Source: CAZSRX01 sp964609675 [NCBI: uncultured Bacteroidota bacterium]
GTDB lineage: Bacteria > CLD3 > SB21
DNA length: 64,000 nucleotides
Reading direction: 5' to 3'
Assembly: GCA_964609675.1 (NCBI GenBank)
Contig: CAZSRX010000006.1
Location: 1 to 64,000, forward strand
Below the pieces are notes generated by a model, which ran no database searches, was not told the origin of the DNA, and was given only the letters and a program-made list of their open reading frames with translations. Positions within the stretch are counted from its first letter, which is position 1; the number at the start of each line of letters is the position of its first letter. Below, one piece after another: positions 9,046-15,918 of this stretch. The translations under genes were made by a program, and so were the position numbers.

Positions 9046-9978
9046 TTAAGCCCCTTTGAAACTCGGATACACAATGCCGAATCTTTTTTTGTAATACCAC
9101 CTTGTTAATATAAAAAATAAAACAATCACCGCAAAATACAGCGGAAAGAAAATTCCCGCCATTAAAGCCAACAGGAATAAACCGAGTTTTATAGTCAGAA
9201 ATACCATGGCGCTGTTTTTCCGTATAATCAGAACACTATAAAATCCGGAGAGGATGATGGCAGGCAACAATAGTATCCGATCGCCGAGGAGAAAAGCGGT
9301 TATGACTGAGATTCCGTGCAGTAACGCCGCCAGCGACACGGTAAACGGAATTCCGTATCGGACGGCTAGGGTATTTTTTCCGGCATTACGATCGCCTTCG
9401 ATATCCGGAATGGTGGTCAACAGATACAACCCGGTGTTATAAAAAAAATACGGCGAGGCATCACGGATTAAATCAAAAACCGACAGCGGCTGCAGAATCC
9501 ACCCGAACGCGAATACAAAAACCCCCATCAGCCCATTGGCCACCAAACTGCCCCAGGGACGGTCCTTCAGATGGAAAGGACGGTAATTATAGCCGATAAT
9601 AAAGAACATCAACGAGGCCAAGAACAGGACAGTCAGCAACGGCGATACTAAATAACTGATGAAAAACGCGGCGACGCACAGCAATACGCTTTCACCCACG
9701 ACGATCCTGCGGCTGACCAGCCCTTCCGAAATCAAAAATAGTTTTTTGTTCAACCGGTCCGTTTGCGTGTCCTGCAACTGATTGACAATTAAACCCGACC
9801 CCATCAGCATGGCGGTACTCAGACAGACCAACGCCAAACCGGCATCCCAGTATATACACGGTACCGGCCACACCAAATCCGCTCCGGTGTTTTTCAAAAA
9901 ACCGATAAGAATAACCGTCCATGCCGGAAAAAACAAGATAGGCCGCAGTACAAAAAAATAATCCGCCAGTTTCAGCAT
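9046..9978 (-). CDS. UbiA family prenyltransferase
   Basis: A 310-residue polytopic membrane protein with about nine hydrophobic segments. The two aspartate-rich motifs that bind prenyl diphosphate and magnesium are present in family positions: NQLQDTQTDRLNKK (about residue 66) and IPDIEGDRNAGKNTLAVRYG (about residue 190). Substrate is not clear: quinone, heme O and archaeal-type lipid synthesis enzymes all belong here, and no telling neighbour exists. A perfect TATAAT occurs at 10005-10000 on the minus strand, 20 bases before the start, but with a poor -35. The XdhC gene follows after 20 bases. Confidence 0.85.
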   Translation of the reverse strand: MLKLADYFFVLRPILFFPAWTVILIGFLKNTGADLVWPVPCIYWDAGLALVCLSTAMLMGSGLIVNQLQDTQTDRLNKKLFLISEGLVSRRIVVGESVLLCVAAFFISYLVSPLLTVLFLASLMFFIIGYNYRPFHLKDRPWGSLVANGLMGVFVFAFGWILQPLSVFDLIRDASPYFFYNTGLYLLTTIPDIEGDRNAGKNTLAVRYGIPFTVSLAALLHGISVITAFLLGDRILLLPAIILSGFYSVLIIRKNSAMVFLTIKLGLFLLALMAGIFFPLYFAVIVLFFILTRWYYKKRFGIVYPSFKGA

Positions 9979-10177
9979 TTTTCAGTAATACTTTGTTAAA
10001 TTATATTCGGCTGATATGTACGGTAAAAAAATTACATTTTCAATTGGTTTTATCGCTAAAAGAAATTCACTCCATTTAAAAAGCAAACTTTGTCAAACAG
10101 CCCGGCATAGTAAAACGAACGGAAAATATGATCATCTTATGGCCTGAGCTGTTATCAATGAATGTTCATCATTCATT

Positions 10178-10215
10178 AAAAAAAAGGACGCTCAGCTTGA
10201 CAGCCAAACGTCCTT
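10178..10215 (-). terminator. Terminator after the RRM gene pair
   Basis: A 7-bp stem pairs 10184-10190 with 10209-10215 and is followed on the minus strand by a run of about nine T. It lies some 24 bases past the stop of the second RRM gene. A T run also exists on the plus side (10220-10227), so it may work both ways. Confidence 0.75.
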
Positions 10216-10238
10216 CGGATTTTTTTTGGATTGACTAT

Positions 10239-10529
10239 TTATTCAGCAGGTTGCTTTTCCTTGGCCGATGGATCTCTTGGTTCCAGAGGCCGCGCTTCAT
10301 TAACGATTAAAGGCCGTGACATAAATTCATAGTTATGAAACATCTCTATGGCTTTTTGCATGCCCTCGGCGGTTTCCATTTCCACAAAACCGTAACCTTT
10401 GGATTTGCCGTTTATCTTATTGATGATGATTTTTGCTGAAATCACCGTACCGGCTTGCTTGAACAATTCGGCCAATTGATCTTCTTTGGCCTTGTAAGAT
10501 ATGTTGCCCACGTAAACTTTGTTGCTCAC
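10239..10529 (-). CDS. RRM-type RNA-binding protein
   Basis: A 96-residue single RNA-recognition-motif protein of the bacterial Rbp type. RNP2 is VYVGNIS (residues 5-11) and RNP1 is KGYGFVEM (about 44-51); the fold is complete and followed by a short charged tail. Such proteins bind single-stranded RNA and are often induced by cold. It lies 45 bases downstream of a paralog with the same layout (about half the residues identical by eye), has a good AAAGGAG site, and is followed by a terminator. The two are almost certainly co-transcribed from the promoter at 11010-11038. Confidence 0.93.
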   Translation of the reverse strand: MSNKVYVGNISYKAKEDQLAELFKQAGTVISAKIIINKINGKSKGYGFVEMETAEGMQKAIEMFHNYEFMSRPLIVNEARPLEPRDPSAKEKQPAE

Positions 10530-10574
10530 TGGTTTCTCCTTTATGCGTAAATGGTTTCTGAATGTGCGGTTTGA

Positions 10575-10865
10575 TTAGGGATTGGAACGTTTGCGCTCGC
10601 GCGGATTTTTCCGTTCCTGAGGCTTGGCATCATTGACCACCAGCGGACGATCCATGTAGGTGAAGTTATTAAACTTCTCTTTCGCCGCTTCGGCTTCCTC
10701 TTGAGAATTCATTTCAACAAACGCAAACCCCTTGGATCTTCCGGATGTTTTATCCACAATAATTTTTGCGGAAGCAACCGTACCGGCCTGACTGAAAAGC
10801 TCGAACAGACCTTCGTCGGTAGCCTTGTAAGAAAGGTTGCCGACATACAACTTACTCATACTCAT
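10575..10865 (-). CDS. RRM-type RNA-binding protein
   Basis: First of two tandem RRM genes, 96 residues. RNP2 is LYVGNLS and RNP1 is KGFAFVEM; the protein ends in a lysine/arginine-rich tail (RKNPRERKRSNP), which distinguishes it from the more acidic tail of its neighbour. The first ATG at 10865 is preferred over the second methionine codon because AGGAG lies 9 bases upstream. The mRNA leader is unusually long for this window (about 138 bases) and has a stem-loop just before the ribosome site, consistent with post-transcriptional, perhaps temperature-dependent, control (inference). Confidence 0.93.
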   Translation of the reverse strand: MSMSKLYVGNLSYKATDEGLFELFSQAGTVASAKIIVDKTSGRSKGFAFVEMNSQEEAEAAKEKFNNFTYMDRPLVVNDAKPQERKNPRERKRSNP

Positions 10866-11003
10866 AAATAAAAACTCCTGAAAAAATTCAAGCTTCAGAA
10901 TAACGACTCTGAAACTTTAAGTTAGTTAAAATAAAAAGGGAAAAAAAAGGCATTTATCAGTCAGACGATGGCTCGCTATTTGTGAGGATTTTTTTCATAT
11001 ACC
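10866..11003 (-). promoter_or_regulatory. Long 5' leader of the RRM genes with stem-loop
   Basis: From the predicted start of transcription near 11003 to the ATG at 10865 there are about 138 untranslated bases. A hairpin pairs 10890-10899 with 10908-10917 (one mismatch), about 11 bases upstream of the AGGAG at 10879-10875. A 14-base element at 10917-10930 recurs in the leader of the histone-like gene (13679-13692). Long structured leaders are known from cold-shock mRNAs; here that role is inferred. Confidence 0.4.
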
Positions 11004-11009
11004 AAAATA

Positions 11010-11038
11010 ATTTTATAAATAATATAACATAATGTCAA
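11010..11038 (-). promoter_or_regulatory. Promoter of the RRM genes
   Basis: TTGACA (11038-11033) and TAAAAT (11015-11010) on the minus strand are separated by 17 bases. The -35 is perfect and the -10 matches 5 of 6. It diverges from the promoter at 11073-11101. Confidence 0.65.
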
Positions 11039-11072
11039 GTTTTTTTTAGAAATTTTTATATAAAGATTTTTA

Positions 11073-11101
11073 TTGACATAAGTATTTATTCTTCTTATAT
11101 T
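11073..11101 (+). promoter_or_regulatory. Promoter of the M23 peptidase gene
   Basis: TTGACA (11073-11078), a 17-base spacer and TATATT (11096-11101) form a near-consensus sigma70-type promoter, with about 55 bases of leader before the ATG at 11164. Confidence 0.7.
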
Positions 11102-11163
11102 TAAGAACGAGTAAACAACACACATTACAATTTGTAAAATATATAAAATTTGAAACGGTACTT

Positions 11164-12102
11164 ATGCATTGGAAAGACCGTAAATTCAGGATACTTTATC
11201 TTCCCGAAAACCAGTCAGAGATGCGGGAATATATTCTTTCCCGAAATCGGATCTGGTTTTTCAGCGGCGTATTGATTGCCATACTGTTTATCATGATGTC
11301 CGTCATCGGTATTGTTTTTTCCGAGTATTCCCGTGATGAACGGCTTAGCGCATTACGCAACGAGAATAAAGTTCTGAAGCAGCAACTGGCCCATATGGAA
11401 ACACGTATCGTTAACGCCGAAGAGCAATTGCACGGCCTTCACCGAAAAGACAGTGAATTGCGTTTGGTATCCAATTTACCCGATGTCGAACAAATCCTTA
11501 GAGACGCGGGCGTTGGCGGCAGTGTTTCTGAATTCAGCTATAATCCGGACCTGCTTTCTTCCGATGCCGAGGTATTAATCGAAAGTAATCTGAAAAATCT
11601 TGACAAACTGGAAACCGCCATCAATCTGGAAATGCAAAGTTATGCCACGCTCAACGCCCAGATCCAGTCCAATTTGCAGCGTCTGAATTACATCCCGTCC
11701 GTAAGCCCCATGCGTACCGGACGAATAACGGACCGGTTCGGTACGCGGCGCGGATTCCGCGGTTGGAAATCGCACACGGGCCTTGATATTGCATCACGCT
11801 GGGGCACGCCCGTATATGCGACAGCCGACGGCACGGTCGAAAGCACCGCCTGGCGCAGCGGCTACGGCAAAAGCATCATCATCAACCACGGCAACGGTTT
11901 TAAAACATTGTACGGGCATTTATCGGCCTACTCCGTAAGACGCGGCCAGACCGTTAAACGAAATCAGGCTATAGGAAAAGTGGGCAGCACTGGTCTCTCC
12001 ACCGGGCCGCATCTGCACTATGAAGTACGGTATAATGATATCGTGCAGAATCCTGAATTATATATTTTCTTCGATATGGTTGACCAACTGGTCATCCGCT
12101 GA
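11164..12102 (+). CDS. M23 family peptidoglycan endopeptidase, membrane-anchored
   Basis: 312 residues. A membrane segment (about residues 30-55, WFFSGVLIAILFIMMSVIG) is followed by a coiled coil (about 58-100) and a C-terminal LytM/M23 domain (about 185-300). The zinc site is complete: the HTGLDIA segment gives histidine and aspartate and GPHLHYEV gives the HxH pair; the core also shows GYGKSIIINHGNGFKTLYGHL. This layout matches MepM- and NlpD-like cell-wall hydrolases or their activators; with intact ligands an active enzyme is likely. It is converged upon by the lytic transglycosylase gene, whose stop is 20 bases away, so two wall-cleaving enzymes are neighbours but not co-transcribed. Confidence 0.92.
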   Translation: MHWKDRKFRILYLPENQSEMREYILSRNRIWFFSGVLIAILFIMMSVIGIVFSEYSRDERLSALRNENKVLKQQLAHMETRIVNAEEQLHGLHRKDSELRLVSNLPDVEQILRDAGVGGSVSEFSYNPDLLSSDAEVLIESNLKNLDKLETAINLEMQSYATLNAQIQSNLQRLNYIPSVSPMRTGRITDRFGTRRGFRGWKSHTGLDIASRWGTPVYATADGTVESTAWRSGYGKSIIINHGNGFKTLYGHLSAYSVRRGQTVKRNQAIGKVGSTGLSTGPHLHYEVRYNDIVQNPELYIFFDMVDQLVIR

Positions 12103-12122
12103 TTCCGCCAGCAATAAAGCCC

Positions 12123-13400
12123 TCAATCCCCGTTCAGCGTATACAGCGTCAATTCCGCGCCGGCCCGGGCTGTATCCGTCTGCAAACCGTTCCACGCCTT
12201 GATTTGTGACACCGAAATACGGTATCGCAGGGCAATGGATAACAAGGTATCGCCGGGTTTCACGGTATATAACATTTTACGGACTTTATCGGTGAAAATC
12301 TTCAACCGGGTATCCAGCATGGCCACATCGGTTTTCAGGCTGTTCCATTGCATGATTTCTGCCACACCGACGCCATACATTCGCGCAATCTGACCCAGAG
12401 TTTCGCCGGTTTTTACTGTATGATAGATATAAAACCTTGCAGTCGCAGAGTCACGGTTCCCCATGGCCGGCACGGAATCATTAACCGCCGCCATCGTATC
12501 GCTTGATATTGTGGCGCTGTCGGGAACCCAGAGCGTCCACACGCCTTTCGGAAGGGCGTATTTCATAATCCAGTAATTGTGATATTTGACCTGCTTGTAA
12601 TTGAATCCGTACTGCTTGCACCAGGTGCCCAGATCCTCCAGCGGACCTTTAACCGTTACCTCGCGCAGACCCTGATTGAACGGCGGATATCGTTGGTAGT
12701 CGGGTACGACGTACCCGTATCGCTCGGGCCGGCTCATGATTTCTTTCAGCACGACGATGTAAAAGAGATATTGCCGGGTTTCTTTGTTCAGATGAAGCGC
12801 GTAATAATCATCCTCATTCTGTTTTTGCATGGCGGCGTTCATATTGATTGCTCCGTGGTTGTAGGCGGCCGCAGCCAGAGTCCAACTGCCGAAACGCTCA
12901 TGGAGTTTTTTCAGCATCGCAATGGCCGCACGCGTCGATTTTTCAACATGAAATCGCTCATCCACCTGCGCGCTTACGGTCAATCCCCAGCGTCGGCCGG
13001 TATCGGGAATAAACTGCCATAGACCGGCGGCATCCGCATGCGAATAGGCGTCAATGCGCAGAGAACTCTCAGCGGCGGCAAGGTATTTGAGATCATCCGG
13101 CGCATCCAACTCCCGAAGCAGTTTTTCAAAAAACGGAAAATACTTCGTCTGGCGTTTCAACAGCAGAATAATCCGTTCCTCACGAAAGCATTGCTGGTAA
13201 AAAACATCTTCAAGACGTTCGCGTACGTCGATCGCATCCAGCGGTATTGGTTCACCGCAAAATTCCAAGGTATCGGGCAGTGCGGGCAGTTTAAATCCGC
13301 GTACGGAAATGCTGTTAACCAAACTGTCGGTTTGTGCCATGAACACCTGCGGTAAAATGACCAACAACCATACCGATAATAAAATATTTATTCGTAACAT
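12123..13400 (-). CDS. MltD-like lytic transglycosylase with two LysM repeats
   Basis: Exported enzyme that cleaves peptidoglycan between MurNAc and GlcNAc. Signal peptide at residues 1-22 (no lipobox seen). The SLT catalytic domain (about 100-230) contains the catalytic glutamate in AAAESSLRI, then AAGLWQFIPDTGRRWGL and AAAAYNHGAINMN. Two LysM repeats follow near the C-terminus (YHTVKTGETLGQIARMYGV and LYTVKPGDTLLSIALRYRI), which bind the glycan. The 425 residues and order fit MltD. The gene lies just downstream of the terminator of the histone-like gene, so it probably has its own promoter, which I could not place. Confidence 0.92.
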   Translation of the reverse strand: MLRINILLSVWLLVILPQVFMAQTDSLVNSISVRGFKLPALPDTLEFCGEPIPLDAIDVRERLEDVFYQQCFREERIILLLKRQTKYFPFFEKLLRELDAPDDLKYLAAAESSLRIDAYSHADAAGLWQFIPDTGRRWGLTVSAQVDERFHVEKSTRAAIAMLKKLHERFGSWTLAAAAYNHGAINMNAAMQKQNEDDYYALHLNKETRQYLFYIVVLKEIMSRPERYGYVVPDYQRYPPFNQGLREVTVKGPLEDLGTWCKQYGFNYKQVKYHNYWIMKYALPKGVWTLWVPDSATISSDTMAAVNDSVPAMGNRDSATARFYIYHTVKTGETLGQIARMYGVGVAEIMQWNSLKTDVAMLDTRLKIFTDKVRKMLYTVKPGDTLLSIALRYRISVSQIKAWNGLQTDTARAGAELTLYTLNGD

Positions 13401-13440
13401 GATGTTGCTTTGGTTTTAGTAGGCTTGCGCAGTAATCAGA

Positions 13441-13473
13441 AATAAAAAGCAGGTATTGTGAAATACCTGCTTT
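13441..13473 (-). terminator. Terminator of the histone-like gene
   Basis: A 12-bp perfect stem (13446-13457 with 13462-13473) around a GTGA loop, followed on the minus strand by TTTTATT. It lies about 88 bases beyond the stop codon of the small histone-like gene. Confidence 0.85.
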
Positions 13474-13560
13474 CGAATTTGATGAGGCGTTTAAACCTCA
13501 ACAACAACCAATTTCACTTCATCGTAATCCAGATGGAATTACAATACAGTGAGAGTAACC

Positions 13561-13650
13561 TTACTTAGCCTTTTTGGTGGCTTTCTTTGTGGTTTTCTTG
13601 GCTGTGGTTTTCTTGGCCGTTTTCTTAGCGGCGGGTTTCTTTGCTGCCAT
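13561..13650 (-). CDS. 29-residue lysine-rich histone H1-like protein
   Basis: A very short reading frame, MAAKKPAAKKTAKK at the start, composed almost only of lysine, alanine and threonine in AKKT-type repeats up to the final KKAK. This is the composition of bacterial histone H1-like/HC1-like tails, which bind DNA non-specifically and help compact the nucleoid. It has a good AAAGGAAA ribosome site, its own promoter (13720-13748) and a strong terminator, so it is a complete single-gene unit and not a fragment of a longer protein. At 29 residues it is shorter than most H1-like proteins. The repeat-rich DNA could change length by slippage. Confidence 0.8.
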   Translation of the reverse strand: MAAKKPAAKKTAKKTTAKKTTKKATKKAK

Positions 13651-13931
13651 GATGGTTTCCTTTCACCTTGTTATACAGTTAAGTTAGTTAAATGAGAGCA
13701 CCTTCAAACTCTCACTTCGATGATAAGTGTTTTTCGATATAAAGTCAATATTTTTTTATAAGTTACGACATTTTTTTTAAACCGAATCGGTTGCCGATAG
13801 CGATAAATTTTTTTCCAACCCGCAAGAAGCTTATAAATCAAGCTTCTTCAGGCATTCAGCCTTTTATGACAGACTTTGATCGTGCGAAAAATTTTTTTGA
13901 TTTTTTTATTATTATGACGATGTAAAATTTT
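13651..13931. other. Non-coding region with leader and unexplained hairpin
   Basis: Contains the leader and promoter of the histone-like gene and AT-rich sequence. A perfect 9-bp inverted repeat at 13824-13832 and 13840-13848 (loop of 7) has no T run on either side, so it is not a typical terminator, though it lies 84 bases past the stop of the DUF3047 gene and may end or stabilise that transcript. No gene seen. Confidence 0.4.
13720..13748 (-). promoter_or_regulatory. Promoter of the histone-like gene
   Basis: TTGACT (13748-13743), 17 bases, TATCAT (13725-13720) on the minus strand. Each box has one mismatch to consensus. The leader would be about 63 bases and starts with a GAGAG/CTCTC hairpin. 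Confidence 0.6.
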
Positions 13932-15149
13932 TTATTTTTTTCGGCAACTGACATATTCAAAGATTTTGGATGCGGCAAGGTCATCATAATCAGCGCGGAC
14001 GGTTATCGATGAACCGGCAGAAATCGTCTGAATATACAAACCGATAATCTGTACCGTCGGTGTTTCGCCGTATAAGCGGTAATAATCTTCAAACGGATTG
14101 ACGGTTTCTGTATGCCATAGCGTATCCTGTTCCGTCCGCAATACAATGGTATGGTTTTTTACCAGCCAGGTGGAATGGTCCAGCGTGGAGCACTGAATGG
14201 CATCCGGCGACCAGAGATACGTAACGGATACCGGTATGCCCAGCCAGTTCTGATAATAAATAACGGTGACCGATGCGCCGTTTAAATCATCGGAGTGATC
14301 TTTCCCGCCGTTTTGATTCCCGACCGCCAACCGCCAGCGCCATGACAGATAGGGGTATTCCTGAATATTATAGCTGAACGGACGCACCAGTGGAATACGC
14401 TGACCCTTACTGTTTGAAGTTAAATAATTCTGTTCCCGAGACGCGGCAATATGATATTTTTTACCATCCCTTGAAATCTCCGAATCGTCTTTCTTGCGCC
14501 AGCCCCATCCGGACGGAAAATCGCCTGCAATGCCCTGATCAAAATTATCAATAATCAATACGGTGTCTTCCGTAATATGCGCATAGACATATTCAAGACT
14601 GAAATTTTCATCCATCAATTCCCGGATATCCGGAAAAAATTTTTTTCTGAATGTAAATTGTTCTGTCCGGATATCATAGATTTTCCACCCGTCATCTTCC
14701 CAGATTAGCCGGATACTCAGATTAACTATGTCCTGATCGGTGAGCAGGTCCGCCGATACCTGTGCCCGCTGATCGCGCACCGTTTCATCGCCCCAGCGCA
14801 GTGATTTTTCGGCGCTCAACGAGCGATTCCGAAGGAGAAAATCCGTAAAACGCCGGATCAGCATTTTCCGAACTCCTGCCTGAAGCCGCTGTTGCCAGCT
14901 TTTAGAAATATTATTCCAATGTTCTGAAAAAGCCCGAATCGTTATTTCGGACCAACTAAATATCGGATCCAGAAAATGCGGATTCATATCCACGGATTCC
15001 CTGACGCGCACCGTATCCGCAAGCCACAGGCGCGCGGATGCGGCATATTGTCTGAGCCTTTGCGTGGGATAATCCTGCGCCGGCACCGGCGCGGACATAA
15101 CAAGCATCAGAGCGGCTACAAGCAGGCCTTTAACAAGTTGATTCTTCAT
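13932..15149 (-). CDS. DUF3047 family exported protein
   Basis: 405 residues from the chosen start. I chose the ATG at 15149 because it begins a clear signal peptide (MKNQLVKGLLVAALMLVMSAP..AQ); the longer frame would place it inside. The start overlaps the end of the lpxH-like gene by 20 bases. The N-terminal third looks like a lipid-transfer or SnoaL-like helical/beta region; the C-terminal ~200 residues resemble DUF3047: YPYLSWRWRL, then DDLNGASVTVIYYQNW, then VTYLWS, an all-beta jelly-roll-like domain of unknown role. Probably periplasmic or outer-membrane associated. It is downstream of LpxH and may be co-transcribed with it. Confidence 0.7.
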   Translation of the reverse strand: MKNQLVKGLLVAALMLVMSAPVPAQDYPTQRLRQYAASARLWLADTVRVRESVDMNPHFLDPIFSWSEITIRAFSEHWNNISKSWQQRLQAGVRKMLIRRFTDFLLRNRSLSAEKSLRWGDETVRDQRAQVSADLLTDQDIVNLSIRLIWEDDGWKIYDIRTEQFTFRKKFFPDIRELMDENFSLEYVYAHITEDTVLIIDNFDQGIAGDFPSGWGWRKKDDSEISRDGKKYHIAASREQNYLTSNSKGQRIPLVRPFSYNIQEYPYLSWRWRLAVGNQNGGKDHSDDLNGASVTVIYYQNWLGIPVSVTYLWSPDAIQCSTLDHSTWLVKNHTIVLRTEQDTLWHTETVNPFEDYYRLYGETPTVQIIGLYIQTISAGSSITVRADYDDLAASKIFEYVSCRKK

Positions 15150-15906
15150 TCCATGTGCACAATCGAATTTCATGGTTATCGTAAACAGCATAGGTATAAT
15201 GCGTAGTCCAGTCGCCGAGATTAATATAACGTCCTTTTGACAAACGCGAATCCGTGGGCAGATGATGATGCCCCATGATAATCGTCTGGATACCCCGGCT
15301 AAACCAGAGATTAAAATATTTTTCGAGTGTGGTATCGTTCGCGTACCGGCGGTATTCCGGGTCCGAGCGTTTACTCCGCCGTGAACTCATATTGGCCAGC
15401 GGTATGCCGAGATCGGGGTGCAGCCAGCGGTAAAGCCAGACGTTGACCGGATGCCGCAACACGCGCCGAAGTTTTCTGTAAAAAAAATCCTTGCCCGAAA
15501 CACCGTCGCCGTGGAGCACCAGAGTTTTTTGTCCTCCCAAATCCAGAATCAGCGGCCGGGTATAAATCTGTATATCCAATTCTTTTTGCGCAAACGCGCC
15601 CAGCCAGCCGTCATGGTTTCCAGCCAGATAATGAACCTCGACGCCGTAATCCCTGAGTTTCAGCAGTTCGATGATACCAAACAAACACTGTCGGGGAACG
15701 ACGGTGCGGTATTCAAACCAGAAATCAAAAATATCTCCCACCAGATACAATGCACATTCCTGATCTTTCAGGTGGTCGAAAAAGGCGGCCAGTTTTTTCT
15801 CGGAAACGGTCTGCGCGCGGAGAGCAGGGCTTAACAGATGCACATCGGAAATAAAATAACTTCGTCGGTGCTGGCTGCGAATCTCTTGCGGCATGGAATA
15901 CTTCAT
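15130..15906 (-). CDS. UDP-2,3-diacylglucosamine hydrolase (LpxH-type)
   Basis: A 258-residue calcineurin-like metallophosphoesterase. In the lipid A pathway LpxH cleaves UDP-2,3-diacylglucosamine to lipid X at the inner face of the cytoplasmic membrane. All metal motifs are present in order: ISDVHL (D21, H23), GDIFDFWFEY (D58), AGNHDGWL (N97, H98, D99), LHGDGV and MGHHHLPT. The FDFWFEY sequence after the GD motif is typical of LpxH and its relatives rather than of general phosphodiesterases. It starts 12 bases after the large sensor kinase and overlaps the DUF3047 gene. An LpxH-like paralog of other function cannot be excluded. Confidence 0.85.
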   Translation of the reverse strand: MKYSMPQEIRSQHRRSYFISDVHLLSPALRAQTVSEKKLAAFFDHLKDQECALYLVGDIFDFWFEYRTVVPRQCLFGIIELLKLRDYGVEVHYLAGNHDGWLGAFAQKELDIQIYTRPLILDLGGQKTLVLHGDGVSGKDFFYRKLRRVLRHPVNVWLYRWLHPDLGIPLANMSSRRSKRSDPEYRRYANDTTLEKYFNLWFSRGIQTIIMGHHHLPTDSRLSKGRYINLGDWTTHYTYAVYDNHEIRLCTWNEESTC

Positions 15907-15918
15907 GGGCGTACGCAG

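Noticed and set aside
13824-13848. Perfect 9-bp hairpin as a terminator
   Set aside because: No T run follows on either strand, so I list it only as an unexplained hairpin.
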